A stretch of 64,000 bases of DNA from the NCBI GenBank assembly GCA_016711205.1, contig JADJTM010000002.1, positions 868,001 to 932,000 on the forward strand, in the 5' to 3' direction. Shown piece by piece: positions 23,757 through 33,468 of the stretch. The stretch is from Micropruina sp. (lineage in GTDB: Bacteria > Actinomycetota > Actinomycetes > Propionibacteriales > Propionibacteriaceae). A program made the position numbers and the translations under genes. Under the pieces are notes generated by a model. That model saw only the letters and a program-made list of their open reading frames with translations. It was not told the origin of the DNA and searched no databases. Position 1 is the stretch's first letter, and each line of letters opens with the position of its first letter.

Positions 23757-26687
23757 TCACTGGAGGGGGCCGACCGGCGAGGAGGCCCCGTTCACCGTCG
23801 TGCGAGCCGCTGCCGTCGTGAACGGACTAGCTAGCCTGATCACCTGAGCTGCGCCGTCCTGTCGTCTGGTAGCGATCAACAGTTCGTCAAGAGCGGCGCC
23901 TGGTCTACGCAGCGGAACTGCTGCGACAGGAGTCATCATTCCGGTGAAGGCCTGGTCGCCGAGGGCCGTGGTGCCGCTGGTGTACTCACGGATCGGGCAC
24001 TTCGAACTTGGAGTAGTGGGCAACAGGTTCACGACGCCCAGATCTGTTCGCGAGCCGATGTCCTCGCCGGGGACGCCCACCACGAAGGACTGTTGGCCAG
24101 CGCACTGTCGCATGATGGCCACTGATGAACCGAACAGGTCCCCCGACTCGGTGGAGCCAGGTACGCCGGCCGAATCTTGGCTGCGTGCCGATAGCCATTT
24201 GATTGAGGTTGATGTCACCGTGAAGGGCTGAATGCTGCCGGCATCCTTGTCGGAACCGACGTCCTCGTGCGGAATGCCCACCAGCACCATCGTTCCGTCC
24301 TTGGTGATCACCTCGCCGAATCGGTCGCCGGCCTCAACCGAGTCCGGGACCCCGGCCGAGTCCTGGGTGTAGCCCGAAGCCGAGAAGCCCCCGCTGCTGT
24401 TGAACCTCAGCACGATCGCAGAACCGGAGTCCGACTTGCTGCCGACATCCTCGCCGGGAATGCCGATGACGGCGATGGTGCCGCTCGCCCCGATCGCCGA
24501 GCCGAAGCCATCGCCCGCTTCGTCGGCCCCAGGAACCCCACCTGTGCTCTGCGAAATGGTGCTTGTCGATGACCGTTCACCGGCGGCGTCAAGCCTGATC
24601 ACATGGACAAGGCCGCCGCTGGTTGTACTGGTCTTCCCCTTGGGCTCGCCGATCAGCAGTACGGGCAGAGGGTTGTTGATCGCGCCCAAAGCAGAACCGA
24701 AACTGCCCAGCTGGTCAGGCGTTGCGTCATCGGCTGGTGTAACGGGCGAAGTGATCTCATCAATGGTGTCGGACCGAAGGCCCTCCGCCGACCCGTAGAG
24801 AAGGTAGACCCGGCCGGTGCCGGTGCCCGACGCGCCGTTCAACGCCGGGGCCCCCAGCACGAGATCGGCGTATCCATCCGAGTTGATGTCCTTGATCACC
24901 CAGTTCGTGTAGCGGTTGGTGTTCGACTCGTGGAATCCCTCGTCGGAGGGACTGATCGTCTGGGTACGGCCGTTTCCGTACCGCACCTCAACGGACCCGC
25001 GTTCTGTCGAGGTGCCCGGATCGATGAAGGCCTGGTCCACCTGGCCGTCATCGTCGAAGTCGTTGTACTTGGCCGCGGCCGGAGTGACTGTCACGGTTGC
25101 GGAAGCGGACGTGCGTCCCTGCACCGAAGTGGCGGTTATGGTCGTGGTTCCCACACTCACTCCGGTGACCACACCGCTGGGATCAACGGTGGCAACGGCA
25201 GGGTTGCTCGACTTCCAGCCGATTCCCTTCTGGGTCGCGTTGGTCGGCAGAAGGGTGGCTTTCAGGGTCGCGGTGCTCTCTTCCATAACCGCGAGATCCG
25301 ACTGGTTCAATGAGACGCTGACCACCGGAATTACGTTCGTGCCGAGCTTTGTCAGCTTATACAGATACTCACTGTGTTCCTCGGACGCAGCCGTGGCCGT
25401 GGCGTTGGTGACCCGCACTGACGGATCGTCGCCGGACAGGCTGGTTCCGTTCAGGTTCGCGGACCCGACGAACATGGCGGAGTACTTCTTGCCGGCGAGC
25501 GTGTAACTCATGCTGATCGTCTTGTCGTGCACATTGCCGAAAACGAAGTTCGAGATCAGCTTGCGCAGCGACTCACTCATTGAAAAATAGGTGTCGGTGA
25601 TGTCTTGAACCGTCGGTGGGCCCGCGAGTACTTTGACTGTACAGCCGTCCTTCTGAAGTGCCACCATCGCGTTCATCACTGGCTTGCGGGCACTGCTGAA
25701 AAGCGAATGCGACGCGTAGACCTTGCACGAAGACTTCTTGCCTCCCAGCTTGGCGTTGGTTCGGGCCGCCAAATAGTCGCCCTCAAAATCGACGGTGCGG
25801 GGCGACAGCAGGAACAGGAATTCATTGGAAGTAGCCCCCAGGCCGTTTCTCGCTGCGTTAGTGAACGCGGCAGTGCCCTGCGCATTTTTGACGGGGGTCC
25901 AATAGGTATCGAGCAAATTGTTGTAGCCAAGCTCATCGCCAAAGATCACGATGCCGCTGTTGGATTTCTTGCCACCGGAGGCACCGTTGAGATTCGCCGA
26001 GGTGATCCAAATCACATTGCTCCAAAGCTTGCCGGTGGAATCCTTTGCTTTCGAAAAGAGGGCAAACTTGGAATGAAATATGGCACCCGGAACTCTGGAG
26101 ATGCAAGAGCCGTTGCCGTATGGGCACAACTGTAGTACGCCGGCCTTCTTGAGAAGATCGGCGAGGCTGGACCCGTTGTTCAGTGCGTCATTGATCGTAT
26201 AGGTGTTTCCGATGGTCTGGATGTACTTTGAGACGTCGGCGGGTGATGAGTATTGATTGATCGCGTCCCGGAACGCTTGCGTCACGCCAAAGATATCGGT
26301 TTCGGGCAAATTGTTGGGATCGTAGATCGCGTATTTGCCGGTAGCCGGATCGATGTCTGCGTGTCGACCGTCCCAGTAGGCATTGTAGATGCTGGCCCGA
26401 ATGTATTCGTTTTTCGGAACCGATTTCACCAGGTAGGCGAACTCATTCGTCTGCCGCCAGTCGACGTCGTTATCGAGGTTGCCGACAGAAGTGTAGAATT
26501 CGACGCGCGATCCGGTCGATGTCGTGTAGGCGACGTCCGGCGCGACCGTCGACGGGGCCACGTTGGAGCTGGAGTCGGGTGGCTGAAGCTTGGTCGGCAA
26601 CGGGGTCGAGGATGCTGGCGCGATACCGCCGGTGATCCCGAGAACGAACGCCATTGCTGCTGTAGTAACCACACGCTGGAGTCTCAT
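23757..26687 (-). CDS. Secreted phospholipase-D-fold protein with Big_2 and FG-GAP repeats
   Basis: The 976-residue protein has a signal peptide (VVTTAAMAFVLGITGGIAP), then a PLD-like domain to ~residue 450. Two half-motifs are visible: HSKFALFSKAKD...SANLNG and HDKTISMSY...GSANLNG, i.e. the HxK...N pairs of the PLD superfamily. Next comes a Big_2 Ig-like domain (VVSVSLNQSDLAVMEESTAT to VTVTPAAA) and a C-terminal integrin-like propeller of FG-GAP repeats (DINSDGYADLVLGAP; AGDGFGSAIG; AGDRFGEV; GVPGEDVGS-type blades). PLD enzymes cleave phosphodiesters; in this locus a wall teichoic acid phosphodiester is a plausible target, but that is inference. AT-rich promoter DNA lies in the 111-nt gap upstream. 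Confidence 0.85.
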   Translation of the reverse strand: MRLQRVVTTAAMAFVLGITGGIAPASSTPLPTKLQPPDSSSNVAPSTVAPDVAYTTSTGSRVEFYTSVGNLDNDVDWRQTNEFAYLVKSVPKNEYIRASIYNAYWDGRHADIDPATGKYAIYDPNNLPETDIFGVTQAFRDAINQYSSPADVSKYIQTIGNTYTINDALNNGSSLADLLKKAGVLQLCPYGNGSCISRVPGAIFHSKFALFSKAKDSTGKLWSNVIWITSANLNGASGGKKSNSGIVIFGDELGYNNLLDTYWTPVKNAQGTAAFTNAARNGLGATSNEFLFLLSPRTVDFEGDYLAARTNAKLGGKKSSCKVYASHSLFSSARKPVMNAMVALQKDGCTVKVLAGPPTVQDITDTYFSMSESLRKLISNFVFGNVHDKTISMSYTLAGKKYSAMFVGSANLNGTSLSGDDPSVRVTNATATAASEEHSEYLYKLTKLGTNVIPVVSVSLNQSDLAVMEESTATLKATLLPTNATQKGIGWKSSNPAVATVDPSGVVTGVSVGTTTITATSVQGRTSASATVTVTPAAAKYNDFDDDGQVDQAFIDPGTSTERGSVEVRYGNGRTQTISPSDEGFHESNTNRYTNWVIKDINSDGYADLVLGAPALNGASGTGTGRVYLLYGSAEGLRSDTIDEITSPVTPADDATPDQLGSFGSALGAINNPLPVLLIGEPKGKTSTTSGGLVHVIRLDAAGERSSTSTISQSTGGVPGADEAGDGFGSAIGASGTIAVIGIPGEDVGSKSDSGSAIVLRFNSSGGFSASGYTQDSAGVPDSVEAGDRFGEVITKDGTMVLVGIPHEDVGSDKDAGSIQPFTVTSTSIKWLSARSQDSAGVPGSTESGDLFGSSVAIMRQCAGQQSFVVGVPGEDIGSRTDLGVVNLLPTTPSSKCPIREYTSGTTALGDQAFTGMMTPVAAVPLRRPGAALDELLIATRRQDGAAQVIRLASPFTTAAARTTVNGASSPVGPLQ

Positions 26688-26798
26688 GATGCGGCTCCGC
26701 CCCCCGTAAAAGCTTGTCCGACAATCTGTACAGCTTAGCTGATCTTGTTGTGCGTCCGATCGGGAGACGCCTGGCCGCAGACACGTGTAGCCGTGGGG

Positions 26799-28760
26799 TC
26801 AGGGGTCTGCGCGGCCCGCCAGCTTGGCAAGTGCCTTTCGAGTGCGGGCTGCAATGCCCGCCAGACCTCGGCGCACTTCGAGCCAATAGCGGCCGGAGGG
26901 ATCGTTGGGCCTGGGTTCGATACGCAGTTCGCCGCCGCTGGAGACGAGGTGCCAAGGCGAGTCGACGACCCCTGAAGGTGTCGAAAAAAGCACGCGGTAG
27001 GTGCCGCTCGGGGGCCGTCCGTCGACCTCCAGTCGCGCGCTGCCCTCAGCACCGATCAGTCGTGCTGGCAACTCCGTGCGGTGGCTTGGGTGGGCCGAGT
27101 CGACCAGTATCGCCGACAGTGATAGCAGGGTCGTGCCATCGACGGTGACCCTCGGTAGGGCGAGATTGAACCCGGCATCGGTGTCACTCACCGGACCGAT
27201 CGAGGGGCCGCCGTCAACCACGACACTGCGCAACCGCTGGCACAAGTCCACGGCCAGATTGCCTTTGTTGGACTTGTACGCGATCGCAGGGCGCCCGCTG
27301 AACAGCGCTGCCGAAGAAGGCATGTTGTACTTGAGCCCGCCTGCGCGGGCCAGCCCCGCCCACCGAGTGACGGCCAACAGATCCCACACGTCGGGCTCGG
27401 CCGGCCGTCCAAACGCCACGCCGGCCGGGTCAAAGGCCGCTTGTCCAGCTATTCGAAGGCCCACGCTTCCATCGGGCAGGAGGTCGCGGTGCAACGTCTG
27501 CGTCAAGGGCAGTTGCCAGGTCACCAGATCGGTGCGCGAACGTGCGCCGATCACCAGGATGTACTGAGCCAAGGCATCGGTTACGTCGACATGGGGCGCG
27601 TCGAGGATCTCGGCCAATGAGTCGGGCAGCGGTAGTACCAACCGGTCCTGGCGCTGCTGGAACGGCAACGGCGAACCGTCGGCGAGGAACCAGCCCGCTG
27701 CGACGTCGAACGTCAGGGCGCCGTCGATCCACCGCAGGTTGGAGGCTCGAGTGCGCCCAGAGAAGCCGGCGTAGAAGCGGTGAAGCAGAGCCAGCAGGTC
27801 GGGCCGGTCGGCTCGCAAAGCGATTGCGCGCGGGTACTCCCACGGGCGGGCAAGCAGGTCCCACTCGGGGGGAATGTACCGTGCTTGAATTGCGCGTGCC
27901 CGGCTGACTGCGAGGGCAGATTGATGTCGAGTTGCGCCCTGCAGCGCCCTGCCCAGCCTGCGGAGAATGCGCGAGCGATACTGGTGCATCAGCGCGCTGC
28001 GGTGCTCGGCGGCGAGTTCGGGTGCGGCGAGTGCGTTATCGATGAACGCCATCAGGTCGTCCATGCGATCCCAGAACTCGACGTCTCTTGGGCCGTAGGA
28101 TTTGGAGTTGTTGGTGGTGGATGAGTGCCACAAGTAAACGGGCGTATCGGCCAGGATGCCCACCCGCTGCGCCTTCGCGTAGGCGTCCACATTGAAGTAG
28201 ACGTCTTCCCAGAGCATCCGTCGGCCCTCAGGAAAACTGATGTCGGCCTGCAGCACAAAATCGCGCCGGTACAGCTTGTGCGGCACCATCGGCAGCAGTC
28301 TGTCGATCTGATGGTTCGCCTTCAGATCGATGGAGTTGCCGGCCGCAAGAGCCGGCATGCACCACCACCCATCCTTCGTCTTCGACTCTTTCAGACTGAG
28401 TAGATCGAGGCGGGCCGCGGCCGCGAACTCATACGCTCGGCGCAGTGCGTCGGGGTACAAGGAGTCATCGTGGTCCATATACAGCAGGTAGTCGCCGCGA
28501 GCCAACCGCGTCGCGACATTGCGAGGACGACTGGGCCACCCGGAGTTCTCGATCTGCTCGACTCGATAGTTCGGCCGGGTGGCGGCGAGCCGCGACAGCC
28601 GGCTCAGGGTGTCGTCGGGCGAACCATCGTCGATCAGCACAACCTCGAAAGCGTCCTGCGGCAACGTTTGGGCATCCAGTGAGCGGACCACCCGATCAAT
28701 GCCATCGCCCGGTTGGTACGTGGGAACGATGACACTGATCAGCGGAGCGGGTTGCGACAC
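26799..28760 (-). CDS. Family 2 glycosyltransferase with long C-terminal extension
   Basis: The 653-residue protein opens with a GT-A fold GT2 domain: PLISVIVPTYQPGDGIDRVV, VVLIDDGSPDDT, NSGWPSRPRN, then the metal-binding YLLYMDHDDSLYPDAL (DxD-type) and MLWEDVYFNVDA (acceptor ED motif). The C-terminal ~350 residues are all-beta-rich and unrecognised, reminiscent of the accessory domains of TarS/TarP-type wall teichoic acid glycosyltransferases. It probably attaches a sugar to the exported polymer or acts in its synthesis. A GTG start at 28760 follows AAGG. It is divergent from polymerase paralogue 2; a TATGCT hexamer in the gap could be its -10. Confidence 0.88.
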   Translation of the reverse strand: MSQPAPLISVIVPTYQPGDGIDRVVRSLDAQTLPQDAFEVVLIDDGSPDDTLSRLSRLAATRPNYRVEQIENSGWPSRPRNVATRLARGDYLLYMDHDDSLYPDALRRAYEFAAAARLDLLSLKESKTKDGWWCMPALAAGNSIDLKANHQIDRLLPMVPHKLYRRDFVLQADISFPEGRRMLWEDVYFNVDAYAKAQRVGILADTPVYLWHSSTTNNSKSYGPRDVEFWDRMDDLMAFIDNALAAPELAAEHRSALMHQYRSRILRRLGRALQGATRHQSALAVSRARAIQARYIPPEWDLLARPWEYPRAIALRADRPDLLALLHRFYAGFSGRTRASNLRWIDGALTFDVAAGWFLADGSPLPFQQRQDRLVLPLPDSLAEILDAPHVDVTDALAQYILVIGARSRTDLVTWQLPLTQTLHRDLLPDGSVGLRIAGQAAFDPAGVAFGRPAEPDVWDLLAVTRWAGLARAGGLKYNMPSSAALFSGRPAIAYKSNKGNLAVDLCQRLRSVVVDGGPSIGPVSDTDAGFNLALPRVTVDGTTLLSLSAILVDSAHPSHRTELPARLIGAEGSARLEVDGRPPSGTYRVLFSTPSGVVDSPWHLVSSGGELRIEPRPNDPSGRYWLEVRRGLAGIAARTRKALAKLAGRADP

Positions 28761-28902
28761 CGGTTGGCCTTTCGAGCGGGCTTGCGTGACGATGTTCCGA
28801 GCATAATCGCGTTGCCCGGCCCCTTGTCGGCCCCATGGCAGGGTATGCCAACGTGTAGGCTGAGGTGCCCTCCGATCCTAGACGAGCAAAAGCGAACCTG
28901 AC

Positions 28903-30648
28903 ATGGCCACTGAGAACCCTCGCCTTTCGACCCTGCGCACCTTTCTGCGTGTCACCGGCGGTTACGAGGCGGCCTGCGATGCTGTGGCTATTGCCGCGCT
29001 GATTGCCGCGGTGGCGCTGACCGGAGGAGTCGCGGCCGCCGTTCTGGCATGGCTGGCTCTGGCCATGTCGGTCGCATTGCCACTGCGCAAGGCGCTCACC
29101 CAGGATCTGTCCGCGCCAGGCATGGCGTCTGTACTGGTCGGGTTTGGCCAGAGCGCGCGTGTCCTGGTCGTGATGGCCGCCGTCGTGCTCCGCGCAGAAG
29201 CTGGGGCGCCCGCATGGGAATCTTCGGCCTGCTACGCACTGGCGTTGCTCCTTCTCGTGGAGCGCAGCGTGCGGCGCCCGGTCGGCACGAGCGTCCCGCT
29301 GGCGGCGAATCTGCCAGCGGGACGATTGCCGCTGCCCTCGCCAAGAGTCGCGAACGCTCTGTTCTGGGCGAACAGTGCGGCCACGGCCACGCTGCTTGGA
29401 GCGGCGACGCTGCGCTACCCCTTGTGGCCCGTCATTCTGCTGTTGGTGCCTGCCGCCGCCCTCGCGATCGTCACGGTTGTGCAGGTGACTCGCTACCGAA
29501 TACAGCGGCGCCGCTTCGAACATCTTCTACCCGAAATCGTCGCAGGGCTCGCCCCGCAATTCTGCTTTCACTGGCAGGCTCCCGGGGGGACCACTTATCA
29601 GGCTTCGATGTGGCTGCCCTACTTGGAACGAATCGGCGTGCCGTACTTCGTGCTGGTGCGAACCCCGGTGAATCTCGCTGAGGTTGCTCAGATCACATCG
29701 GCGCCCGTAATCATGCGACCCGGCCTATCAGATCTCGACGCAGTCATCACACCTACGCTGCGGGTGGTGTTCTACTGCAACACCGCTGTGCGCAATTCGC
29801 ACATGATCCGCTTCCCGCAGTTGACCCACATTCAGCTGAACCATGGCGACAGCGACAAGGTCGCCAGCGTGAGCCCGACCTTTCGACAATACGATAAGAA
29901 CTTCGTCGCAGGAGAAGCGGCCATCGAGCGATTCGCCAAGCATGGCGTAGCCACATTGCGCGAGCAGTTCGAACTCGTGGGACGACCGCAACTCGAGGGG
30001 GTTCAGCCGGCCCGCGGCCCTATCGCCGATCTTGAGGAGCGGACCGTGCTGTACAGCCCCACCTGGTCCGGTTTCTATGAGGATTCTGACTACAGCTCGC
30101 TGCCCGTCGGAGTGGAGATCGTGCAATCGTTACTCAACCGCGGCTGCAACGTCCTGTTCCGCCCGCACCCCTACGCGCGCAAGCACAGCGTGAACCAGGC
30201 GGCCTGTGACCAGATAATCGCCTTGCTCGAAAAGGACGTCCAGGCTACCGGGAGAGCGCACGTGTGGGGGCCGCAGGCCGAGCTTGAGATGAGCGTTTTC
30301 GACTGCTTCAATGCCAGTGTCGCGATGATTTCCGACGTTTCGAGTGTCGCCTCTGACTATCTGTTCTCAGGCAAACCGTTCGCGATGGTTGCGGTTTCGT
30401 CGCATGGGGCTGAGTTTGTCAACGAATTTCCGTTGGCCAAGGCAGCCTATGTGCTCAATATGGTGAATGGCAATGTTGAGGACCTCGAACCGGCACTCGA
30501 CGATATGCTGGGCCCCGACTCTTTGAGCGCCACCCGCCACGCGATGCGCGCGCACTACCTCGGGGTCGCGACCTCGGTCAACTGCGCGCAGCCCTTCCTC
30601 GAGGCTGCTCGCAAGTACCTTCGATCACCCGGTGGCCAGCAACACTGA
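28903..30648 (+). CDS. Membrane-anchored CDP-glycerol glycerophosphotransferase family polymerase (paralogue 2)
   Basis: The 581-residue protein repeats the architecture of paralogue 1: ~200 residues of membrane helices (AVAIAALIAAVALTGGVAAA, FWANSAATATLLGAATLRYP, LLVPAAALAIVTVVQV) and a Glyphos_transf domain. Motifs include MWLPYLERIGVPYFVLVR, LNHGDSDKVASVSPTF, FELVGRPQLE, VLYSPTWSGFYEDSDYSSL, VLFRPHPYARKHS and ISDVSSVASDYLFSGKPFA. It should polymerise or prime polyol-phosphate chains. The ATG at 28903 is used; TAGGCT ~45 nt upstream may be the -10. Donor is unknown. Confidence 0.88.
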   Translation: MATENPRLSTLRTFLRVTGGYEAACDAVAIAALIAAVALTGGVAAAVLAWLALAMSVALPLRKALTQDLSAPGMASVLVGFGQSARVLVVMAAVVLRAEAGAPAWESSACYALALLLLVERSVRRPVGTSVPLAANLPAGRLPLPSPRVANALFWANSAATATLLGAATLRYPLWPVILLLVPAAALAIVTVVQVTRYRIQRRRFEHLLPEIVAGLAPQFCFHWQAPGGTTYQASMWLPYLERIGVPYFVLVRTPVNLAEVAQITSAPVIMRPGLSDLDAVITPTLRVVFYCNTAVRNSHMIRFPQLTHIQLNHGDSDKVASVSPTFRQYDKNFVAGEAAIERFAKHGVATLREQFELVGRPQLEGVQPARGPIADLEERTVLYSPTWSGFYEDSDYSSLPVGVEIVQSLLNRGCNVLFRPHPYARKHSVNQAACDQIIALLEKDVQATGRAHVWGPQAELEMSVFDCFNASVAMISDVSSVASDYLFSGKPFAMVAVSSHGAEFVNEFPLAKAAYVLNMVNGNVEDLEPALDDMLGPDSLSATRHAMRAHYLGVATSVNCAQPFLEAARKYLRSPGGQQH

Positions 30649-30711
30649 CACGAGGGCGCGACGTATGGTTGAGAGCGCCTCGCCCGTTGGCCACACAAGA
30701 GAGAAGGCCCG

Positions 30712-31260
30712 ATGCCACACAACAAACGAGCACTCTTGTGGATCGCCGCAGTGGTGGTAGCCGTGCTGGTCGTCGTCGGCGTAGGGGTCGCAATGGGCCA
30801 GAGGTCATCCGGGCCGGCCGCTCAGAGCCCGATGGCCACAACCGAAACGCCCAGCCCGACGCCGTCGCTCACAACCAGTGGTGAGCCAAGTCCCACAGCG
30901 TCACCGACTCCTACGGTGAGCCGTACCTCGGTGAAGTCGACGAGTGCCTATTGCCAGGCGTATCAGAGAATTCTTGACACCGCGCCGACCACCGAGCCCA
31001 CGGACGAGGAGGGCGGCGCTGACCTCAAGAAGCTCTCAGCGACCTACGCGGCGCTCATCGAGAAGTACTCCGCAGCGGCCGAACTTGCGCCGGCAGCACT
31101 CAAGGACGACTACGCAAAAGTCATCAGATACCTGAAGGACTTCAAAATCACGCTCGACAGCGGCGACTGGAATGCGGTTCGTGCGCAACTGCGCGTGCTG
31201 TTTCAGCTGAACGACGCGATGGCAGCGATCCAGAAGCAGTCTGACAAGATTTGCAACTGA
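30712..31260 (+). CDS. Membrane-anchored extracytoplasmic protein of unknown function
   Basis: The 182-residue protein has one N-terminal helix (LLWIAAVVVAVLVVVGVGVAM), a Ser/Thr/Pro-rich spacer (residues ~35-75) and a C-terminal alpha-helical domain of ~105 residues bounded by two cysteines (SAYCQAYQ and the terminal KICN), which could form a disulfide. No family was recognised. The ATG follows GAGAGAAGG. It sits inside the wall polymer island between polymerase 2 and the secreted EEP protein, suggesting a cell-envelope role. Confidence 0.72.
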   Translation: MPHNKRALLWIAAVVVAVLVVVGVGVAMGQRSSGPAAQSPMATTETPSPTPSLTTSGEPSPTASPTPTVSRTSVKSTSAYCQAYQRILDTAPTTEPTDEEGGADLKKLSATYAALIEKYSAAAELAPAALKDDYAKVIRYLKDFKITLDSGDWNAVRAQLRVLFQLNDAMAAIQKQSDKICN

Positions 31261-31303
31261 CCGGTACGCTTCGGTCTCCATGCCTCCAGTGGTCCGCGCC
31301 CCC

Positions 31304-33268
31304 TCAGGGTAGTTCGATCGTTGCCCGTATCAGGTTGTGGTCCGACGCGATCACGCCCTCATGGCGGCCCTTCGAGTCGAGAGTGAGCGCAGTTTCCCAC
31401 TCCGCCACCGCCACCGAGGCCGACGTGAAGAGGTAGTCCACATAGGTGCCGTTCACGTTTCCCGACTTCGGCGGGTCAACGGCGAAGCCGTTATAGCTGT
31501 TGTAATTGCTGCGTATGCGCTTCTCGACGGTGGCACCGATGGGTTTCGTTGACTGGTATGCATTGCCCAACGGGTCAATAAAGCCAGCCTCAGTGACCAC
31601 GTCATAGGGAGCGTTCTCGGGGATGGTCTTCTTGCTGCTGTTGAAGTCGCCGGCGATGACCACTGGCAAGCCCCCACTTCGGTCCTTGATGACGGCCACC
31701 ATATCTTGGGCTTGAAGCTTTCGCAGATCGTGGAAGTACGTCGACCCTGCGAGATCCTTCTCGTATTCCAGATGGGTGTTCACGAAGAAGAACGATTTAC
31801 CGGTCGCACGATGGGTGAAGGTCGCCCACACGGCGTAGCGGTACTTGCCCTTGGGTGAGGTGAGTCGCTGAGTGCCGCTCTTGATCAGTTTGACGGTGCT
31901 GGTGTTGTAAACGATCTTGGTTCCCTTCGACGCCCCTCGGGATTTCGGCTTGCACTTACTGGCTGAATATCCGTTCACGCAGTTGTAGCGGTAGGGGTTC
32001 GTGATTGCGTAGGGCTTGCCGAGGCGTTGCACGATGTCGTCGAACTGCGACTGCTTGAGAGGAGTGCCGTTCGTCCCGATCAGCCTGGTCTGAGAGGCCT
32101 CCTGCAGGCCGATCACGTCCGGGTGCTGGTCGAGGACCGTGCTGACGACCCGCGAACGACGTTCCGTCCACGGCCGTTCGTTAGTCATCGGAGTATCACT
32201 GCAGTAGTGGCAGCGCACGTTGAACGACGCGACACGAACAATGGCATGGCCGCTCGGTTCGGTGGTCAGCTTGAGTTGTTTGGAATCCGCACTGAGTCGC
32301 TTTCCCGCGGCCGACACGACTCGGACCACCACCCAATACCGAGTGCGGGGAGTGAGTCGGGTGATGGTGGCAGATGATCCAGAACTGAGAGTCGTGGACG
32401 CTGCGCTCAAGTCGCTTCTGGTGGACGCCAGAATCTGATATCGCATGCCGTCACGGGCCGACCACTGGATGGTGACGCTCGTCGACCCCAGCTCGGTCAG
32501 CCTCAGGCCCACTGGCGCCAAAGAACTATGGCCGGACTCGGGTGTGGTCACTGCCACCGCCCGCGAGTAATCGTTGAGCGCGTCCAGGTTGTCCGCGACG
32601 GCACGGGCTTGTACGTAGTAGCGCGCGCCCCTCTTGAGCCCAGTCAACTCGATGCGATTGGTGTTGGTGTAGCGGATTGTGGCGTTGGTCATTGCGGCCG
32701 AACGCGAGTAGCGCACGCGATAGCGAGTGGCGCCGGCTTGCGCGGTCCATCCGACTGCGAGCGACGTCATGGCTGAATCGAGTCTCTTGATGGATCTCAA
32801 AGTCGGGTAGGGGTAGTTCTTGGTCGTCAGCTTGACCAAGGAAGAGAACTGACTCGCTACGCGGTCGTCAGCCGTCAACGCCCTGACCCGCGCATAGTAC
32901 GTGGCGCCCGCACGAACATTGACAATGCGCACGGATGTGTTCTTGGTTGTCACCCTGGTTCGGTCATTGAAAGAGGCCGATCGTGACAACTGCACCTCGT
33001 AGCCACTGACCGAAGGCGCGCCCACCCAGCGAAGGGTCACGGACGTGGTGCTGCGATCGACGTGTTTCAGCCCGGACGGCGCACGTTCGGGCAACCCGCT
33101 CCTGATCGAATTGGTGACCTTGATTGCTGCCGACCCATCGACGGCTGAGGTGGAGTGGGGCGTGGCAGGCGCGGCCAGGACCGGAGCCGCGAACGCCCGG
33201 GGTGTCGCCTGACCCGAGACCGACAATACGATGGCGCTCGCAACCAGGCAGAGTGTCAGACGACGCAT
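31304..33268 (-). CDS. Secreted protein with fibronectin type III domains and an endonuclease/exonuclease/phosphatase domain
   Basis: The 654-residue protein has a signal peptide (RRLTLCLVASAIVLSVSG), three fibronectin-III-like domains (LKHVDRSTTSVTLRWVGAP; LDSAMTSLAVGWTAQAG; LTELGSTSVTIQWSARDG) to ~residue 330, and an EEP (exonuclease-endonuclease-phosphatase) domain. EEP active-site motifs: RVASFNVRC, GLQEAS (metal-binding Glu), FVNTHLEY, VIAGDFNSS and the terminal IASDHNLIRATIEL. This fold cleaves phosphodiesters in nucleic acids, lipids or other substrates. Given the locus, a wall-polymer or extracellular-DNA target is possible. The ATG at 33268 begins the signal peptide; an upstream TTG is rejected. 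Confidence 0.87.
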   Translation of the reverse strand: MRRLTLCLVASAIVLSVSGQATPRAFAAPVLAAPATPHSTSAVDGSAAIKVTNSIRSGLPERAPSGLKHVDRSTTSVTLRWVGAPSVSGYEVQLSRSASFNDRTRVTTKNTSVRIVNVRAGATYYARVRALTADDRVASQFSSLVKLTTKNYPYPTLRSIKRLDSAMTSLAVGWTAQAGATRYRVRYSRSAAMTNATIRYTNTNRIELTGLKRGARYYVQARAVADNLDALNDYSRAVAVTTPESGHSSLAPVGLRLTELGSTSVTIQWSARDGMRYQILASTRSDLSAASTTLSSGSSATITRLTPRTRYWVVVRVVSAAGKRLSADSKQLKLTTEPSGHAIVRVASFNVRCHYCSDTPMTNERPWTERRSRVVSTVLDQHPDVIGLQEASQTRLIGTNGTPLKQSQFDDIVQRLGKPYAITNPYRYNCVNGYSASKCKPKSRGASKGTKIVYNTSTVKLIKSGTQRLTSPKGKYRYAVWATFTHRATGKSFFFVNTHLEYEKDLAGSTYFHDLRKLQAQDMVAVIKDRSGGLPVVIAGDFNSSKKTIPENAPYDVVTEAGFIDPLGNAYQSTKPIGATVEKRIRSNYNSYNGFAVDPPKSGNVNGTYVDYLFTSASVAVAEWETALTLDSKGRHEGVIASDHNLIRATIELP

Positions 33269-33468
33269 CAAGGGGCTCCGCTCCAATAAGGGTGTTTCCA
33301 GAACCTAACTTCGGCGAGTCCAGCGAGTCCAGTGCACGACGGCGTCCTGTACAGCAGATCCCAGTGAGAAGCCCAACCCCCCGGCCGTTCACTTGGGGAA
33401 ACCCCGCGCTCGCGGTTTCCAACTAGGCTTCACCCAGGGTTGAGACTTGGGTCTGGAGGGAATCGTTG

